Source: Holophagales bacterium (GTDB taxonomy: Bacteria; Acidobacteriota; Thermoanaerobaculia; Multivoradales; Multivoraceae). Taken from it: DNA of 64,000 nucleotides. Below, in pieces: positions 1-8,841 of the stretch. The notes beneath the pieces are model-generated. The model ran no database searches. It worked only from the letters and a program-made list of their open reading frames with translations, and was not told where the DNA came from. The stretch covers positions 337,463 to 401,462 of the forward strand of contig VXZQ01000017.1 of assembly GCA_009845425.1 (NCBI GenBank). Direction: 5' to 3'. Numbering within the stretch: position 1 is the stretch's first letter; each line of letters opens with the position of its first letter. Both the position numbers and the translations under genes were made by a program.

Positions 1-3000
1 GTCTCCCCCACGGCTCGATATGTCGGTCCAGTCACCAGTACTGTGTAGGGCCGCTTCAGGTCGACAGTGGCGGCCTTTGAGACGAGGCTGTGGAGCAGAG
101 CCTGGCACGTCAGCGTCTTGCCTGTTCCCGGTGGTCCCCAGATCACGGTCAGCGTACGCCAGAGCGCCTGCCTGACCGCCTCCGTCTGGCTCGCATTCAG
201 TCCAGTTCTGCCCCGTGCTGCACAAGCCATACCATCCGCCGCCGACCTGCGCCGGAATTCCGAGCTGTGCAAAACGTCTGCCTCCCAAAGCACCTGTGCA
301 GCCGGAGTCGGCTCATCCTCACCGGGCCGAGCGATTCTCTGCTCCGCACCGAGAGCCGCCTTGGCCTCCGGCGCCGCGACCGCGATTGGGGGGTTACCAA
401 TCGCACGTAGTACCCGGACGAGGCGCCTGGTCTGCACGTCGGAACCCAGCCCTTCCATCAACGTCACCTGCCCGAGGCCCGAATCTCCAAGCTGCGCGAT
501 GACAAGCTCTCTCAGCTCCCGTTGCTCAGAAGCGACTTTCCCATAGAAGTTGTTGAAGCGAACAACCGCTCGACGACCCGCCCGGTCGAGAGAAGAAAGC
601 GTCACTGAGAAGATCCTATGCATCGGGATCGAACCAAGATGCACCAAGTGCCTAGGAACCGCGCCCACTACGTCCCGAACTCGAAGCGCGGCGAACCCCG
701 GCACCGCATCGACAGAAAGACATAAGAACTGGTGCGGCGCACGCAGCTTCGAATTCACCGAGTCTGGAGAGACCTCGTACTCCCACTCGTCATCCGTGGA
801 GCGCCTCACTAGGCGGGAGAGCCGTAGGCCCTCGTACGCAGCTTCAGTTTCGTCTGGATCCGCCAGGTACTGGTTGTGCTTCTGCACCTTTCCGAGCACA
901 TCCTCGAACTGCTTCCAAGCGATCCAGAGCTTCGCATCAGCAGCAACACCGCGTGCCCACGTTGGCACAGTGAGCGCTATTCTCGGTGCGCGCGCTCTCA
1001 GTTGTTCCCTGAAGTCCTCGCGCAGGCGTCCCGTTAGCGAAGAGAGTGCCCGGGTCTGCTGATCGACCGTGCTCGCTAGGCCACCCAATAGTTGGCTCAT
1101 GGTCTTGACAACGCCACCCCACCGGACTACACCAGCACCGCCGCCCAGGGAGAGCTGCCATAGCTCGTAGATCCGCTCCCTCGGGATCATGTCCGATAGC
1201 GGTTCTCGGTAAAACTGATCGGGAAGTCTGCAAGGTATCTTCTCGTGCTGATAGTGCTCGACGAGGCCGAAGAGCGTCAATGCGTGCACTGCGGGCGCGC
1301 GTACGAGGCGCCGCGCAACGTCCCGAACAAAGACGATGCTAGGACGCCGCTGGTCAACGTTCGCGACCTCTTGCAGTTCTTCCGGAGGGAAGATCCAGAA
1401 CAGCGCCTTCACCAGACGCTCCTGGTGTCGGTCGTAGAGGATCGCCCGAAGATGCCTACCAAGAGCGAAGCACAGCTCCTCGAACTGGCGACGGTCCCAG
1501 AACAACAACTGCGCCCGAGTCTTCCGGGCATGTGGGCCGCCACGACCGGGGCTCGTGTCGCTGGCGACTTCGAAGATGCTCGCTACTACCTGAAGGAACG
1601 CAAGGAGAACACTCCGCTCTGCGTCCAGCGACTTCGCAGGGACGATCCATCTGTCGGTCAACCGCCGGGTCTTTGGCTCGGCCTCCCGCTCGCCGAACGG
1701 GTAGTACGGGGTGAATCGCGACCGAAGCCCGAGGCCTGTGAGAAGGCCCGCGCCTGGGTCGAAGTTCACCGAGATGAAGATGTCTAGGTCGGCATAGCGT
1801 GCAAGGCCTCCATCAGTCCGTTCGGGGTCTGTACTTGTCTCGTTCGTAGCGATGGCCCTAGCGGCAGCTGGCAGAACTCCTTTCTCCGCCCTCAGAACAG
1901 TGTGCTGCCTGTAGACACGTTCGTCACCTGTGGTCCCGGCAACATCGGCAACCGTGTTGTGACCTTCCTTCCTCAAGACGCGGCAAGAGCCACGAGTGGC
2001 CAGAGGCAGACGACTGAGATGGTCGGTCGCGCGGGCACGTAGAAAACAGTAGTGGTGAGGGCTGGCCTTGACTTTGCCGCGATCAGACCGACTGATCCAG
2101 CCGTCGTGAGCCAGCCAATCGCACGAACCGCATGCCGGCCCCACGTACCAATCCAAGGCCTGCCAGTCTTGGTTTCCACGGCGGATGATCGCCGGTAGCT
2201 TCTCGCTGAAGAACCTGCGTACGGCTTGGACGTAGATCGGTACATTCACAGGACTAAGTTCCTTGCGGACGGCCACCAGCAGCTCCAGAGAATCCCGTAC
2301 GCCGTCATCCAATGCCTGCTGCAAGAAGGCCTGTGAGGCCCCGCCGCCGGTCCAAAGCGACAAGTCGGCGTTTACGAAGTACTGCGACTGAAGGTCTCGG
2401 TGAAGTAGCCAGTTCGCCAGCGTAACCCCGTACAGCACCACTTCGGCCTCGTAGCTGGGATTTGCCTGGGCAGCATGCTTGACGTCCACGACAGAGAGAA
2501 CCCGGCGTTCATCGCCAGGAACCAAGGGCAGACGCTCGCCACTAGCGGAAAGCTCGAACAACTCCGTGCGCGGCGCTTCGACGAGGACGAGGTCTGGTAT
2601 GAAGTTCTCAAAGCGAGGCATGATGTCCAGGTCGGCTTCTGCCACCCCCAGTGTCCTGAGCGTCGAGTCTCTTACGTCCTCCACGCCGTACCGTGGCTGT
2701 ACGAGCAGGAGCGGCGGGTCTGCCGTCACATCGAGCATTTCCTCAAGAGGGCGGTCCTTCCAACGGTTGGAGCCACGCGCAGGTGGTTCCCCCTGAAGAC
2801 GTTCGCCGAAACCCTGGTCAAGTGCTCGGAAGATCGAGTCTTCCCGCTCGAAGCCAGCGTCGCGGAGTGCACCAATCCCCGGACGGGCCGTCAGTGGTAC
2901 AGGCAGGCCGCGGCTCTTCAGATCACTATCTCGGAAGAGCGTGAGGTAGAGCGCAAGGTCGCAGCCCGTTCGAAGATTCTGAGAAAGAACGCTCTTCCCG

Positions 3001-3014
3001 AAACGCATTCCCAT
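1..3014 (-). CDS. PD-(D/E)XK nuclease - SF1 helicase fusion, C-terminus beyond left edge
   Basis: Translating the minus strand from 3014 gives about 1004 residues without a stop, running off the left end of the window. The N-terminal part has a RecB-like nuclease signature: an acidic residue near 141 (IPDLVL) and D177-V-K179 (VVDVKH), followed by a helix typical of this fold. A middle region of RecB/TM0106-like character follows. Near residues 941-967 come a Q-motif-like LNASQTEAV and a Walker A, GPPGTGKT (960-967), as in DNA2/NAM7-type SF1 helicases. The start is the ATG at 3014, with GGGGGA six bases upstream; a second ATG lies at 3008. The frame stays open to 3329, so a longer N-terminus is possible. 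The remaining helicase motifs are off the window. A role in DNA processing or phage defence is inferred from the domains and the neighbouring methyltransferase. Confidence 0.8.
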   Translation of the reverse strand, partial: MGMRFGKSVLSQNLRTGCDLALYLTLFRDSDLKSRGLPVPLTARPGIGALRDAGFEREDSIFRALDQGFGERLQGEPPARGSNRWKDRPLEEMLDVTADPPLLLVQPRYGVEDVRDSTLRTLGVAEADLDIMPRFENFIPDLVLVEAPRTELFELSASGERLPLVPGDERRVLSVVDVKHAAQANPSYEAEVVLYGVTLANWLLHRDLQSQYFVNADLSLWTGGGASQAFLQQALDDGVRDSLELLVAVRKELSPVNVPIYVQAVRRFFSEKLPAIIRRGNQDWQALDWYVGPACGSCDWLAHDGWISRSDRGKVKASPHHYCFLRARATDHLSRLPLATRGSCRVLRKEGHNTVADVAGTTGDERVYRQHTVLRAEKGVLPAAARAIATNETSTDPERTDGGLARYADLDIFISVNFDPGAGLLTGLGLRSRFTPYYPFGEREAEPKTRRLTDRWIVPAKSLDAERSVLLAFLQVVASIFEVASDTSPGRGGPHARKTRAQLLFWDRRQFEELCFALGRHLRAILYDRHQERLVKALFWIFPPEELQEVANVDQRRPSIVFVRDVARRLVRAPAVHALTLFGLVEHYQHEKIPCRLPDQFYREPLSDMIPRERIYELWQLSLGGGAGVVRWGGVVKTMSQLLGGLASTVDQQTRALSSLTGRLREDFREQLRARAPRIALTVPTWARGVAADAKLWIAWKQFEDVLGKVQKHNQYLADPDETEAAYEGLRLSRLVRRSTDDEWEYEVSPDSVNSKLRAPHQFLCLSVDAVPGFAALRVRDVVGAVPRHLVHLGSIPMHRIFSVTLSSLDRAGRRAVVRFNNFYGKVASEQRELRELVIAQLGDSGLGQVTLMEGLGSDVQTRRLVRVLRAIGNPPIAVAAPEAKAALGAEQRIARPGEDEPTPAAQVLWEADVLHSSEFRRRSAADGMACAARGRTGLNASQTEAVRQALWRTLTVIWGPPGTGKTLTCQALLHSLVSKAATVDLKRPYTVLVTGPTYRAVGE

Positions 3015-3663
3015 CCGGTGTCCCCCGTTACGATGCTGGACAGACAGCGTGCCTGCCAGCGGCGAGGCAGTGTAGCCGACCGGCGTGAAGGACCGGAGGA
3101 CCAACGAAGTGGGGGCCACGGTCGTGCCCAACGACGAACGGCTGACGCCCAACACCTTCATCCACAAGCCGGTGAAGCCAGGCGCCACCGTTGTGCTCGA
3201 ACTCATGAGCGGCGTCGGCGCCCCAAGTCGCAACTCGAGTGCCATTTCGCTCAGCCACTGGGCCATAGCCGTCCTCGCCCGACGTGCCCGGCGGACTGTC
3301 GCTCCTAGAGGTATCGCCGAGCCGCGAGACTAGCGGAAGGCATGCTCTCCTCTAGCCTCTTCCGCTCGAGACTCTCGTAAACTTGGCATCTGCGTCGCTT
3401 TCCGTCCCCTGCCTTCCAGTGCGGCGGTGAGATCAGTCGGCCGGGACCTCTTCATCCAGTTCCTCTTTCGGCAGCTACCTAGTGATGCAGGAGGTACTCT
3501 GATTCCGGCCTTCGACCGTCCCGTACTCTCGCTATGGGGATTATAGCGCAAAGTTACATTCGAAACCGCCGCAACTTGCCGACGGCCGAGCGTTCTGACC
3601 CAATGGTTCCACCTTGTGCCGGCCGGCTCTGCTCCTAGAGGGTCCGACGAGGCCGCTCTTCAG
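3015..3663. other. Stretch without a confident gene
   Basis: No convincing gene is seen here. The helicase frame stays open on the minus strand up to a stop at 3330-3332, with ATGs at 3266 and 3245, but the added peptide has no recognisable domain. A 73-codon minus-strand frame at 3330-3551 is equally featureless. The stretch may hold the promoter for the helicase-nuclease gene. Confidence 0.4.
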
Positions 3664-3894
3664 TCACTCCTTACTTAGAACTGGATCTCCGTCGACGGAC
3701 GTATGCGGCCCTCCTGTCTGGTGTAGGTGAATGTCCCGACCAGCAGTGATGTTCCCTCTGCTGTCGGACGTCGTCGTATCGCGACTTACGTCGATGTTGG
3801 CGACCACGCTGAGGCGTCTGAAGCAGAGAACCACGCCTCCGAAGGTGAGAAGGCCGACAAGAATCTCGATCCAGTCGGGAATGTCATTGAGCAT
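3664..3894 (-). CDS. Small single-pass membrane protein with GRDI motif
   Basis: This 76-residue protein has one hydrophobic segment (about residues 8-25, IEILVGLLTFGGVVLCF), so it is probably anchored in the inner membrane. A polar tail follows, containing NITAGRDIHLHQ. GRDI/GRDV-type tails of this kind occur in assorted bacterial membrane proteins of unknown role. Its first 11 bases overlap the end of the upstream gene, which suggests translational coupling. I do not recognise a named family. Given its place in the island, a role as a membrane partner of the neighbouring hypothetical protein is possible but not shown. Confidence 0.55.
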   Translation of the reverse strand: MLNDIPDWIEILVGLLTFGGVVLCFRRLSVVANIDVSRDTTTSDSRGNITAGRDIHLHQTGGPHTSVDGDPVLSKE

Positions 3895-4474
3895 CTTTAT
3901 CTCGTTCCTCGATCCGCGTTCGAATCGCGTCCCTGACCGAGTCCATCGTGGCGTCGTCGTCCTTCATCATTGCCGACATGAGCCTGGTTGCTCCACCCAT
4001 CCCCATTCTCTCGACGACGCGCTCGCACGCCATCTCGAAGAAGTGCCAGGGGAACAGCGTGCCCTGACCGACGTCTAGCTCTCCTTTAGCCGCTAGGGCT
4101 ATTGAAGCGACATCCAAGTCATAGAGACGAAAAACCGATGCGCTGCCCTCAGTTTCTCGTGGCTTGAGTCCCTCGTCTCGGACTGCCTTGATTTGATCGA
4201 CAGAGTACTCCTCTATCGCCACCGTCGCATGGTCGTCGGAATCCAGGACAGCAATTGGACTCCTCACACGTTGGCGCTCGATCTCCACTAGACAGTTAAC
4301 TGCCTTGACAAGGCCCAGTAGAATCTTGAATGTGTCGTTAACGTGCTCCTCAAAGACTGGAGGGAGGTCGTACTTGTATTGCCCCTCGAGTTCGTCGAGG
4401 TAGCCCTGAGCCATAGTCACAAGTGGGTCCGGCCCGAACTCAGACCAAGGGATTACTTCGTCGTCCTTTTCCAT
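3884..4474 (-). CDS. Hypothetical protein, 196 aa
   Basis: This is a soluble, acidic protein with a predicted mixed helical composition; I recognise no domain. It starts at an ATG (MEKDDEVIPWSEFGPDP) and ends in a charged helix (IRTRIEERDKDAQ). The central part, MACERVVERMGMGG, looks helical. The gene overlaps the small membrane protein downstream by 11 bp, so the two are probably made together. Codon use and GC are lower than in the core genes to the right, consistent with an acquired island. No function can be assigned from the sequence. Confidence 0.6.
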   Translation of the reverse strand: MEKDDEVIPWSEFGPDPLVTMAQGYLDELEGQYKYDLPPVFEEHVNDTFKILLGLVKAVNCLVEIERQRVRSPIAVLDSDDHATVAIEEYSVDQIKAVRDEGLKPRETEGSASVFRLYDLDVASIALAAKGELDVGQGTLFPWHFFEMACERVVERMGMGGATRLMSAMMKDDDATMDSVRDAIRTRIEERDKDAQ

Positions 4475-4542
4475 ACGGAGTTCCTTCTAGTGATCTCAAA
4501 TGGTAGGTGGCCGGGACTGAGAAGCTCGCCATGTCCCGGCTC

Positions 4543-4743
4543 TCAATCGGGGTTCGTCTGCTTCTTCAGTTCGGCCTGAGCCAGCTTGAACGGCCGCATG
4601 AACCGTTCCTTCGCTTCCTCAAGCGGGAGGCTAGGCATCGGGACTTCTTCTTCGAGTTCGTCCTTCGACGGCTCGTAGTCTTCCGGAGGAACTTCGATCT
4701 CGACCTGCGGCGGTGCCTGAACTTCTCTCTTCCTTGGGGACAT
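4543..4743 (-). CDS. Small acidic protein following the DNA methyltransferase
   Basis: The frame is open from 4920, but the first 59 codons overlap the methyltransferase gene and look like a shadow. I therefore start at the internal ATG at 4743 (MSPRKREVQAPPQ), 43 bp after the methyltransferase stop. The 66-residue product has a basic start, a proline/glutamate-rich middle (EDYEPSKDELEEEV) and an amphipathic tail. Its position directly downstream in the same direction suggests cotranscription with the methyltransferase. The function is unknown; an accessory or inhibitor role is only a guess. Confidence 0.5.
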   Translation of the reverse strand: MSPRKREVQAPPQVEIEVPPEDYEPSKDELEEEVPMPSLPLEEAKERFMRPFKLAQAELKKQTNPD

Positions 4744-4786
4744 CGTCTGAGCGGGCTCGTCGGGGTCTCGGTAGTCCTCGACCTTC

Positions 4787-6211
4787 CTACCCAGTGAACA
4801 GGTCAGACTGAACGGCCTTGCCGGTGTAGGGATCGGCCATTGCCGGAAGGTGAGGTCGACTACCGCTGAAGTACTCCTCAGCAGACCAGAATTGGAGCCG
4901 AGGGTAGCGGGTCGCTCCAACCTTGTACTCCCCCTTCGCGGCGGCAGCCGCTCGTGCCTTCGGGGTCGTAACGCGCTTCAACGTAACGAAGATACCCGCT
5001 GTCGCATTCTCGCGGGCCATCGTTCCCTCAAAGTCGCGCAACGCTGAGGCCGTGTATCCACCGCCCTTCACCTGGGCGAGCACCAATCCAGTCTCATCGT
5101 CCGGCACGGAGAACATCCGACCTCGACCGTCAATGCCACCGTCGCCAATCTGGATTTCGTTCGCGGCCAGACCGGCAACCGACATGACAATCCATGCCTC
5201 GAAGTCGAACGGGTTGCTCTCCAACAGGAGACGAGCACCTTCCATGTCGGTCGGTATTCCGTGGATCGGGATGCCGGCGTCCTTGAGTCGCCGATCTCGA
5301 ACCAGTCGCGCAGCGAACGGGGAGATATCGATACCAACCCATTTCCGACCAAGACGATTCGCAGCGTCGACCGTTGTACCGCAGCCACAGAATGGGTCGA
5401 GGACAAGGTCACCTACGTTGCTGCTAGCTGTGATGATGCGCTCGAGAAGCACTCGCGGTTTCTGAGTAGGATATCCGAGGCGCTCCTTTGCCTGAGAGTT
5501 GAGCACAGGTATCTGCCAGACGTCGCCCGCCCGAACCCCCTTCTTGTCAATGGATGTGACGTAGATGTCATCGCCCTTGATTCTCGTGTGGTAGTGCTGC
5601 TTGCGTGCCAGAGACTTTTCAGTGTACGGGTCGTAGGGAACGTTGAACGTGTACTCTTTGGATCTCGTGTAGAACAGAACGATGTCGTGCAGACGCTGAA
5701 GCCGCTTAGCCTTTCCCGTCCATCGCCGATAGTGCCAGACGATCTCGTTTTGGAGATCGGGCGGTCCAAACATCGCGTCCATCAGCACTTTGAGATAGTG
5801 GCTCGCTGTCGGATCACAGTGCAGGTAAATGGACCCAGTTGGCTTCAACATCCGCCTACACTCAAGCAGCCGTTCGGCCATGTACGTCAGGTACGCCAGC
5901 ATCCCGCTCTCACCGAGGATCTGGTGCATGCCTAGAATCGCTTGGTGCGCGGGATTGGCGATGGCACGACTGAACCTGTCGTAGCGCTCAGCGGCCGCGG
6001 CATTCCACACCCAAGTGTCTTCGAACGCCCGAACCTGAGCCGGCACACCGTTCTCCGTGCCGAACAATTGGTTGTAGTTGGCCTTTGAGTTGAACGGCGG
6101 ATCCAAGTAGACGAGGTCGAACTGGCCGTCGGACCAGCCGCTCATCACGTCAAGGCAGTCGCCGTAGTAGAGGCTGTTCGGAACTAGGTCGAAGGAACCG
6201 AGGATGCTCAT
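4787..6211 (-). CDS. Beta-class site-specific DNA methyltransferase with C-terminal Mrr-like nuclease domain
   Basis: This 474-residue protein likely methylates an exocyclic amino group in DNA using S-adenosylmethionine. The catalytic motif IV, DPPFN, is at residues 37-41 and lies before the SAM-binding motif I, LDPFCGCGTT (271-280); that order is typical of beta-class N6-adenine/N4-cytosine enzymes. After the methylase fold, from about residue 340, a second domain carries GDGGIDGRG (357-365) and AQVKGG (379-384). This D-x(18)-Q-x-K arrangement is seen in Mrr-like PD-(D/E)XK endonucleases. The fusion suggests a self-contained restriction-modification or modification-dependent enzyme. The ATG overlaps the stop of the transposase remnant upstream (ATGA). 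Confidence 0.88.
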   Translation of the reverse strand: MSILGSFDLVPNSLYYGDCLDVMSGWSDGQFDLVYLDPPFNSKANYNQLFGTENGVPAQVRAFEDTWVWNAAAAERYDRFSRAIANPAHQAILGMHQILGESGMLAYLTYMAERLLECRRMLKPTGSIYLHCDPTASHYLKVLMDAMFGPPDLQNEIVWHYRRWTGKAKRLQRLHDIVLFYTRSKEYTFNVPYDPYTEKSLARKQHYHTRIKGDDIYVTSIDKKGVRAGDVWQIPVLNSQAKERLGYPTQKPRVLLERIITASSNVGDLVLDPFCGCGTTVDAANRLGRKWVGIDISPFAARLVRDRRLKDAGIPIHGIPTDMEGARLLLESNPFDFEAWIVMSVAGLAANEIQIGDGGIDGRGRMFSVPDDETGLVLAQVKGGGYTASALRDFEGTMARENATAGIFVTLKRVTTPKARAAAAAKGEYKVGATRYPRLQFWSAEEYFSGSRPHLPAMADPYTGKAVQSDLFTG

Positions 6212-6973
6212 GCCGCGCGGGCCCCCGACGGTAGTCCGTTCGGCTCGATGAGGTCACGGTAGCGAAGGCGCTTCGGCCCCATCTGCCGTACTAGGGCTTC
6301 CATCTGGTCCACGGTGTCGTCCTCTCGTTGGTTCTGTCGGTGCTGGAACTCCGCCACGTAGCGGTGGAGGTGTTTCGGCGACATCTTATGGTAGGTGCCC
6401 ACGTAACCCCGCTTGAACATGGACCACAGCGACTCGATCCCGTTGGTGTGGACGTCGACGTCCTTGAGGTACTCGCCGACCGAGTGCTTCACGGACTCGT
6501 GGTCGAAGCCGAGGAGGTTCCGGTAGCTGGGGAACTCGTCGGTGTAGCCGGTAGGGCAAGGCTCGACCGTCTCCCGCACGAACCCCTGCAGCGTCGCCTT
6601 GTCGGTCCGGGAAACAACCTGGGTCCGCACCTGCTTGGTCTTCCTGTCCTTCACGCCGGCGACGGCCGTCTTGCCCACGGTGCCTCGTCCCTTGAGCTTC
6701 CTCCGCTGCGAGGCGTGCATGCTCTTCCTCTCGCCGCCGATGTACATCTCGTCCACTTCGACGGGTCCGCTGAGGAGCGGCGTGCCCTCGTCAGCGGCCT
6801 TGCGGAGCCGTTGGAGCATGAACCACGCTGCCTTCTGCCCGATGCCGAGTTCGCGGTGGAGCTTCATGCTGGAGATGCCCTTCCGGTTCGTCGCGGGGAC
6901 TTGGACGGGCACATCGCGCGCTTGCCATGGCCTGTTGGCGTCACACCGTTTGCGTGTGGCCCGACCGGCCACA
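6208..6973 (-). pseudogene. Decayed IS1595-family (ISXO2-like) transposase
   Basis: The open frame runs 6208-7032, but only its C-terminal three quarters look like transposase. TNRKGISSMKLHREL is followed by the DDE-type core: VEVDEMYIGG, GYTDEFPSY and NGIESLWSMFKRGY. Counted from 7032 these give D94, D165, N197, E200 and K207, the DDNK set of the IS1595 group. The usual N-terminal zinc ribbon is missing in this frame. A fragment resembling it, CGRSGHTQTV, lies in another frame at 6944-6973 and is cut by a TGA at 6941. A deletion plus frameshift is the simplest reading. The stop overlaps the methyltransferase ATG, and no terminal inverted repeat is seen on that side, so this is probably a relic. 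Confidence 0.75.
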
Positions 6974-7074
6974 CTCCCAACTCCTAGGTGCCTACCTCCC
7001 CTCTTTGGAGAATCACGCATACTACGGAGCACACGCCTACGCCGCTCCCGACAACCGCTACACCCGAGACACCC

Positions 7075-8769
7075 ATGAATGTCGAACAGACTCTTGCCCT
7101 CTACCGCGACGGAGTAGCCGCTTGGAACGCTTGGGCTTCGGTCCTGCTAGAGGAAAGAACGCGCCTCAAGGAGAACAACCAGTGGACATCCGACACGCGC
7201 CTAGACTGGCACGAGAGGGCCGCCGCGGACTTCTCTGGTCTCTCCTTCCAAGAGCCGGCCGACTTCGCGGGCTACTGCTTCCCGGCACGCGCGGACTTCT
7301 CGGGAGCCACGTTCGAGAACCGCGTCTCTTTCGAGAAGGCCACCTTTTCTGAAGCAACCCACCTTAGCAACACGCCCCGCAAGCACACCGACGACACTCC
7401 AAGCGCCCTCGCACAGCTCCTTCACGAGGTCACTTTCGACCGCTGCTGTTTCCGTGACTCCGTATCGTTCGCCCGAGTCCGGTTCGCAAACGTGGTCTCC
7501 TTCTGCGAAACAGAATTTCACGGCCGCCTCCTCTTCCAAGTCACTGCGTTTCTTTCGGATGTCTACTTCGTGAATACACGCTTTCACGCATCTTCACACT
7601 TCGAGCATGTACGATTCGACGAAGGCCTCAGCGTGTTCGAGGGTGCCACGTTCGCCACAACTGCGTCCTTCGACGACTGCTCCTTTCATGGCGACACTTG
7701 GTTCTCCGAGACGATCTTCTCAGGACCGGTCGCATTCCTGAACGTTCGGTTCGAGGCGCTCCTGACGACGTTTCGCGACGCTGAGTTTCACGAGCGGGCC
7801 ACTTTTCGGAAGACCGTCTTCCGAGGCCAGGCTCTATTCTCCAGAGCTCAATCCGCAAAGAGCATCCTCTTCCTCGGTTCCGACTTCGAGAACCCTGCGG
7901 GATTTGATGCCGTCGATTTCTCCGGACGTACCGTGTTCAACACCGTGAAGTTCAGTGCTGCCGCACGTTTCGATGCCGGGAACTTCACAGGGCGCACCGT
8001 CTTCCAAAACGCGATGTTCTCTGGCGTGGCAGACTTCTCGGCCATCAGAGCAACAGGGCACTTCAGCCTCAGCGACGTCACCTTCACCTACGTTCCAGAC
8101 TTTTCACAAGCACACTTTGAATCCCCGCTCGGGTTCGACTGGCTTGGGATGAAGCCTCCACGCTCCTGGGCTGCAGGACTCGACCCGGAAGCCTCCGTCG
8201 TAGCTCGCTGGCGCGCACTGAAGAGTTTGGCCATCCAAGGTTGTGACTATGAACGAGAATTGCAGTTCTTCAGAGGAGAACTCAGGGCGCGCCGCGGTCG
8301 TGAAGATCCCGTCACGGGAGCGTTCTTTTGGATCGGTTGGATGTACGAGATACTCTCTGATTTCGGTCTTTCCGTTTCGCGGCCCCTCGCGCTACTTGTA
8401 GCCAGTCTCGTTGCGTTCGGCACCATTCACGCAAAGCAAAGCCCGTATCTTTGGAGCGAGGTCGCGTTCTCACTCGCGTTCGGAACAAGGAGCGCAGAAG
8501 TGTGCAACCCTGGTGCCTCCGCCGCGGTCCTGTCGCTCGATGCGGCCTTTCCCTTTCTCGGTATCAGCGGGGAAGCGGCGAGCTCGGCGCAAGACTGCCT
8601 TTACTCGCAAGAGTACCTGGCGATTTCTCTCGATGAACGGCCGGCAGGCAGGTCGGACAAGCGTGTTCCTACTAAGCTGGCTCTTGTCGAGGTCACTCAG
8701 TTCTTCGTTTCCTCGACACTGCTGTTCTTGGTTTTGCTGGCAATTCGGAACCGTTTCAGGGTGTCATGA
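7075..8769 (+). CDS. Pentapeptide-repeat-like membrane protein
   Basis: From the ATG at 7075 (MNVEQTLALYRDGV) the product is 564 residues; the frame is open upstream to 6988, but that part looks non-coding. Residues about 45-375 repeat A-x-F / x-F-x-x-x-x-F units such as ADFSGATFENRVSFEKATF, which fold as a right-handed quadrilateral beta-helix in pentapeptide proteins. The C-terminal region has two hydrophobic segments (about 434-455 and 540-562), separated by a Cys-containing loop. That suggests a pair of membrane helices that anchor the repeat domain. Repeat proteins with C-terminal helices are often annotated only as pentapeptide-repeat proteins; their partners are unknown. It closes the accessory island and is transcribed away from it. 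Confidence 0.75.
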   Translation: MNVEQTLALYRDGVAAWNAWASVLLEERTRLKENNQWTSDTRLDWHERAAADFSGLSFQEPADFAGYCFPARADFSGATFENRVSFEKATFSEATHLSNTPRKHTDDTPSALAQLLHEVTFDRCCFRDSVSFARVRFANVVSFCETEFHGRLLFQVTAFLSDVYFVNTRFHASSHFEHVRFDEGLSVFEGATFATTASFDDCSFHGDTWFSETIFSGPVAFLNVRFEALLTTFRDAEFHERATFRKTVFRGQALFSRAQSAKSILFLGSDFENPAGFDAVDFSGRTVFNTVKFSAAARFDAGNFTGRTVFQNAMFSGVADFSAIRATGHFSLSDVTFTYVPDFSQAHFESPLGFDWLGMKPPRSWAAGLDPEASVVARWRALKSLAIQGCDYERELQFFRGELRARRGREDPVTGAFFWIGWMYEILSDFGLSVSRPLALLVASLVAFGTIHAKQSPYLWSEVAFSLAFGTRSAEVCNPGASAAVLSLDAAFPFLGISGEAASSAQDCLYSQEYLAISLDERPAGRSDKRVPTKLALVEVTQFFVSSTLLFLVLLAIRNRFRVS

Positions 8770-8841
8770 GCGAAGGTGCATCTCATCGGCGTCGGCGGCC
8801 GGCAGGACGCTTCGCTGTGCCGGTCGCCGGAGGCCTATCGC

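Noticed and set aside
3330..3551. 73-codon minus-strand frame
   Set aside because: No domain, no clear ribosome binding site and no partner; kept as non-coding.
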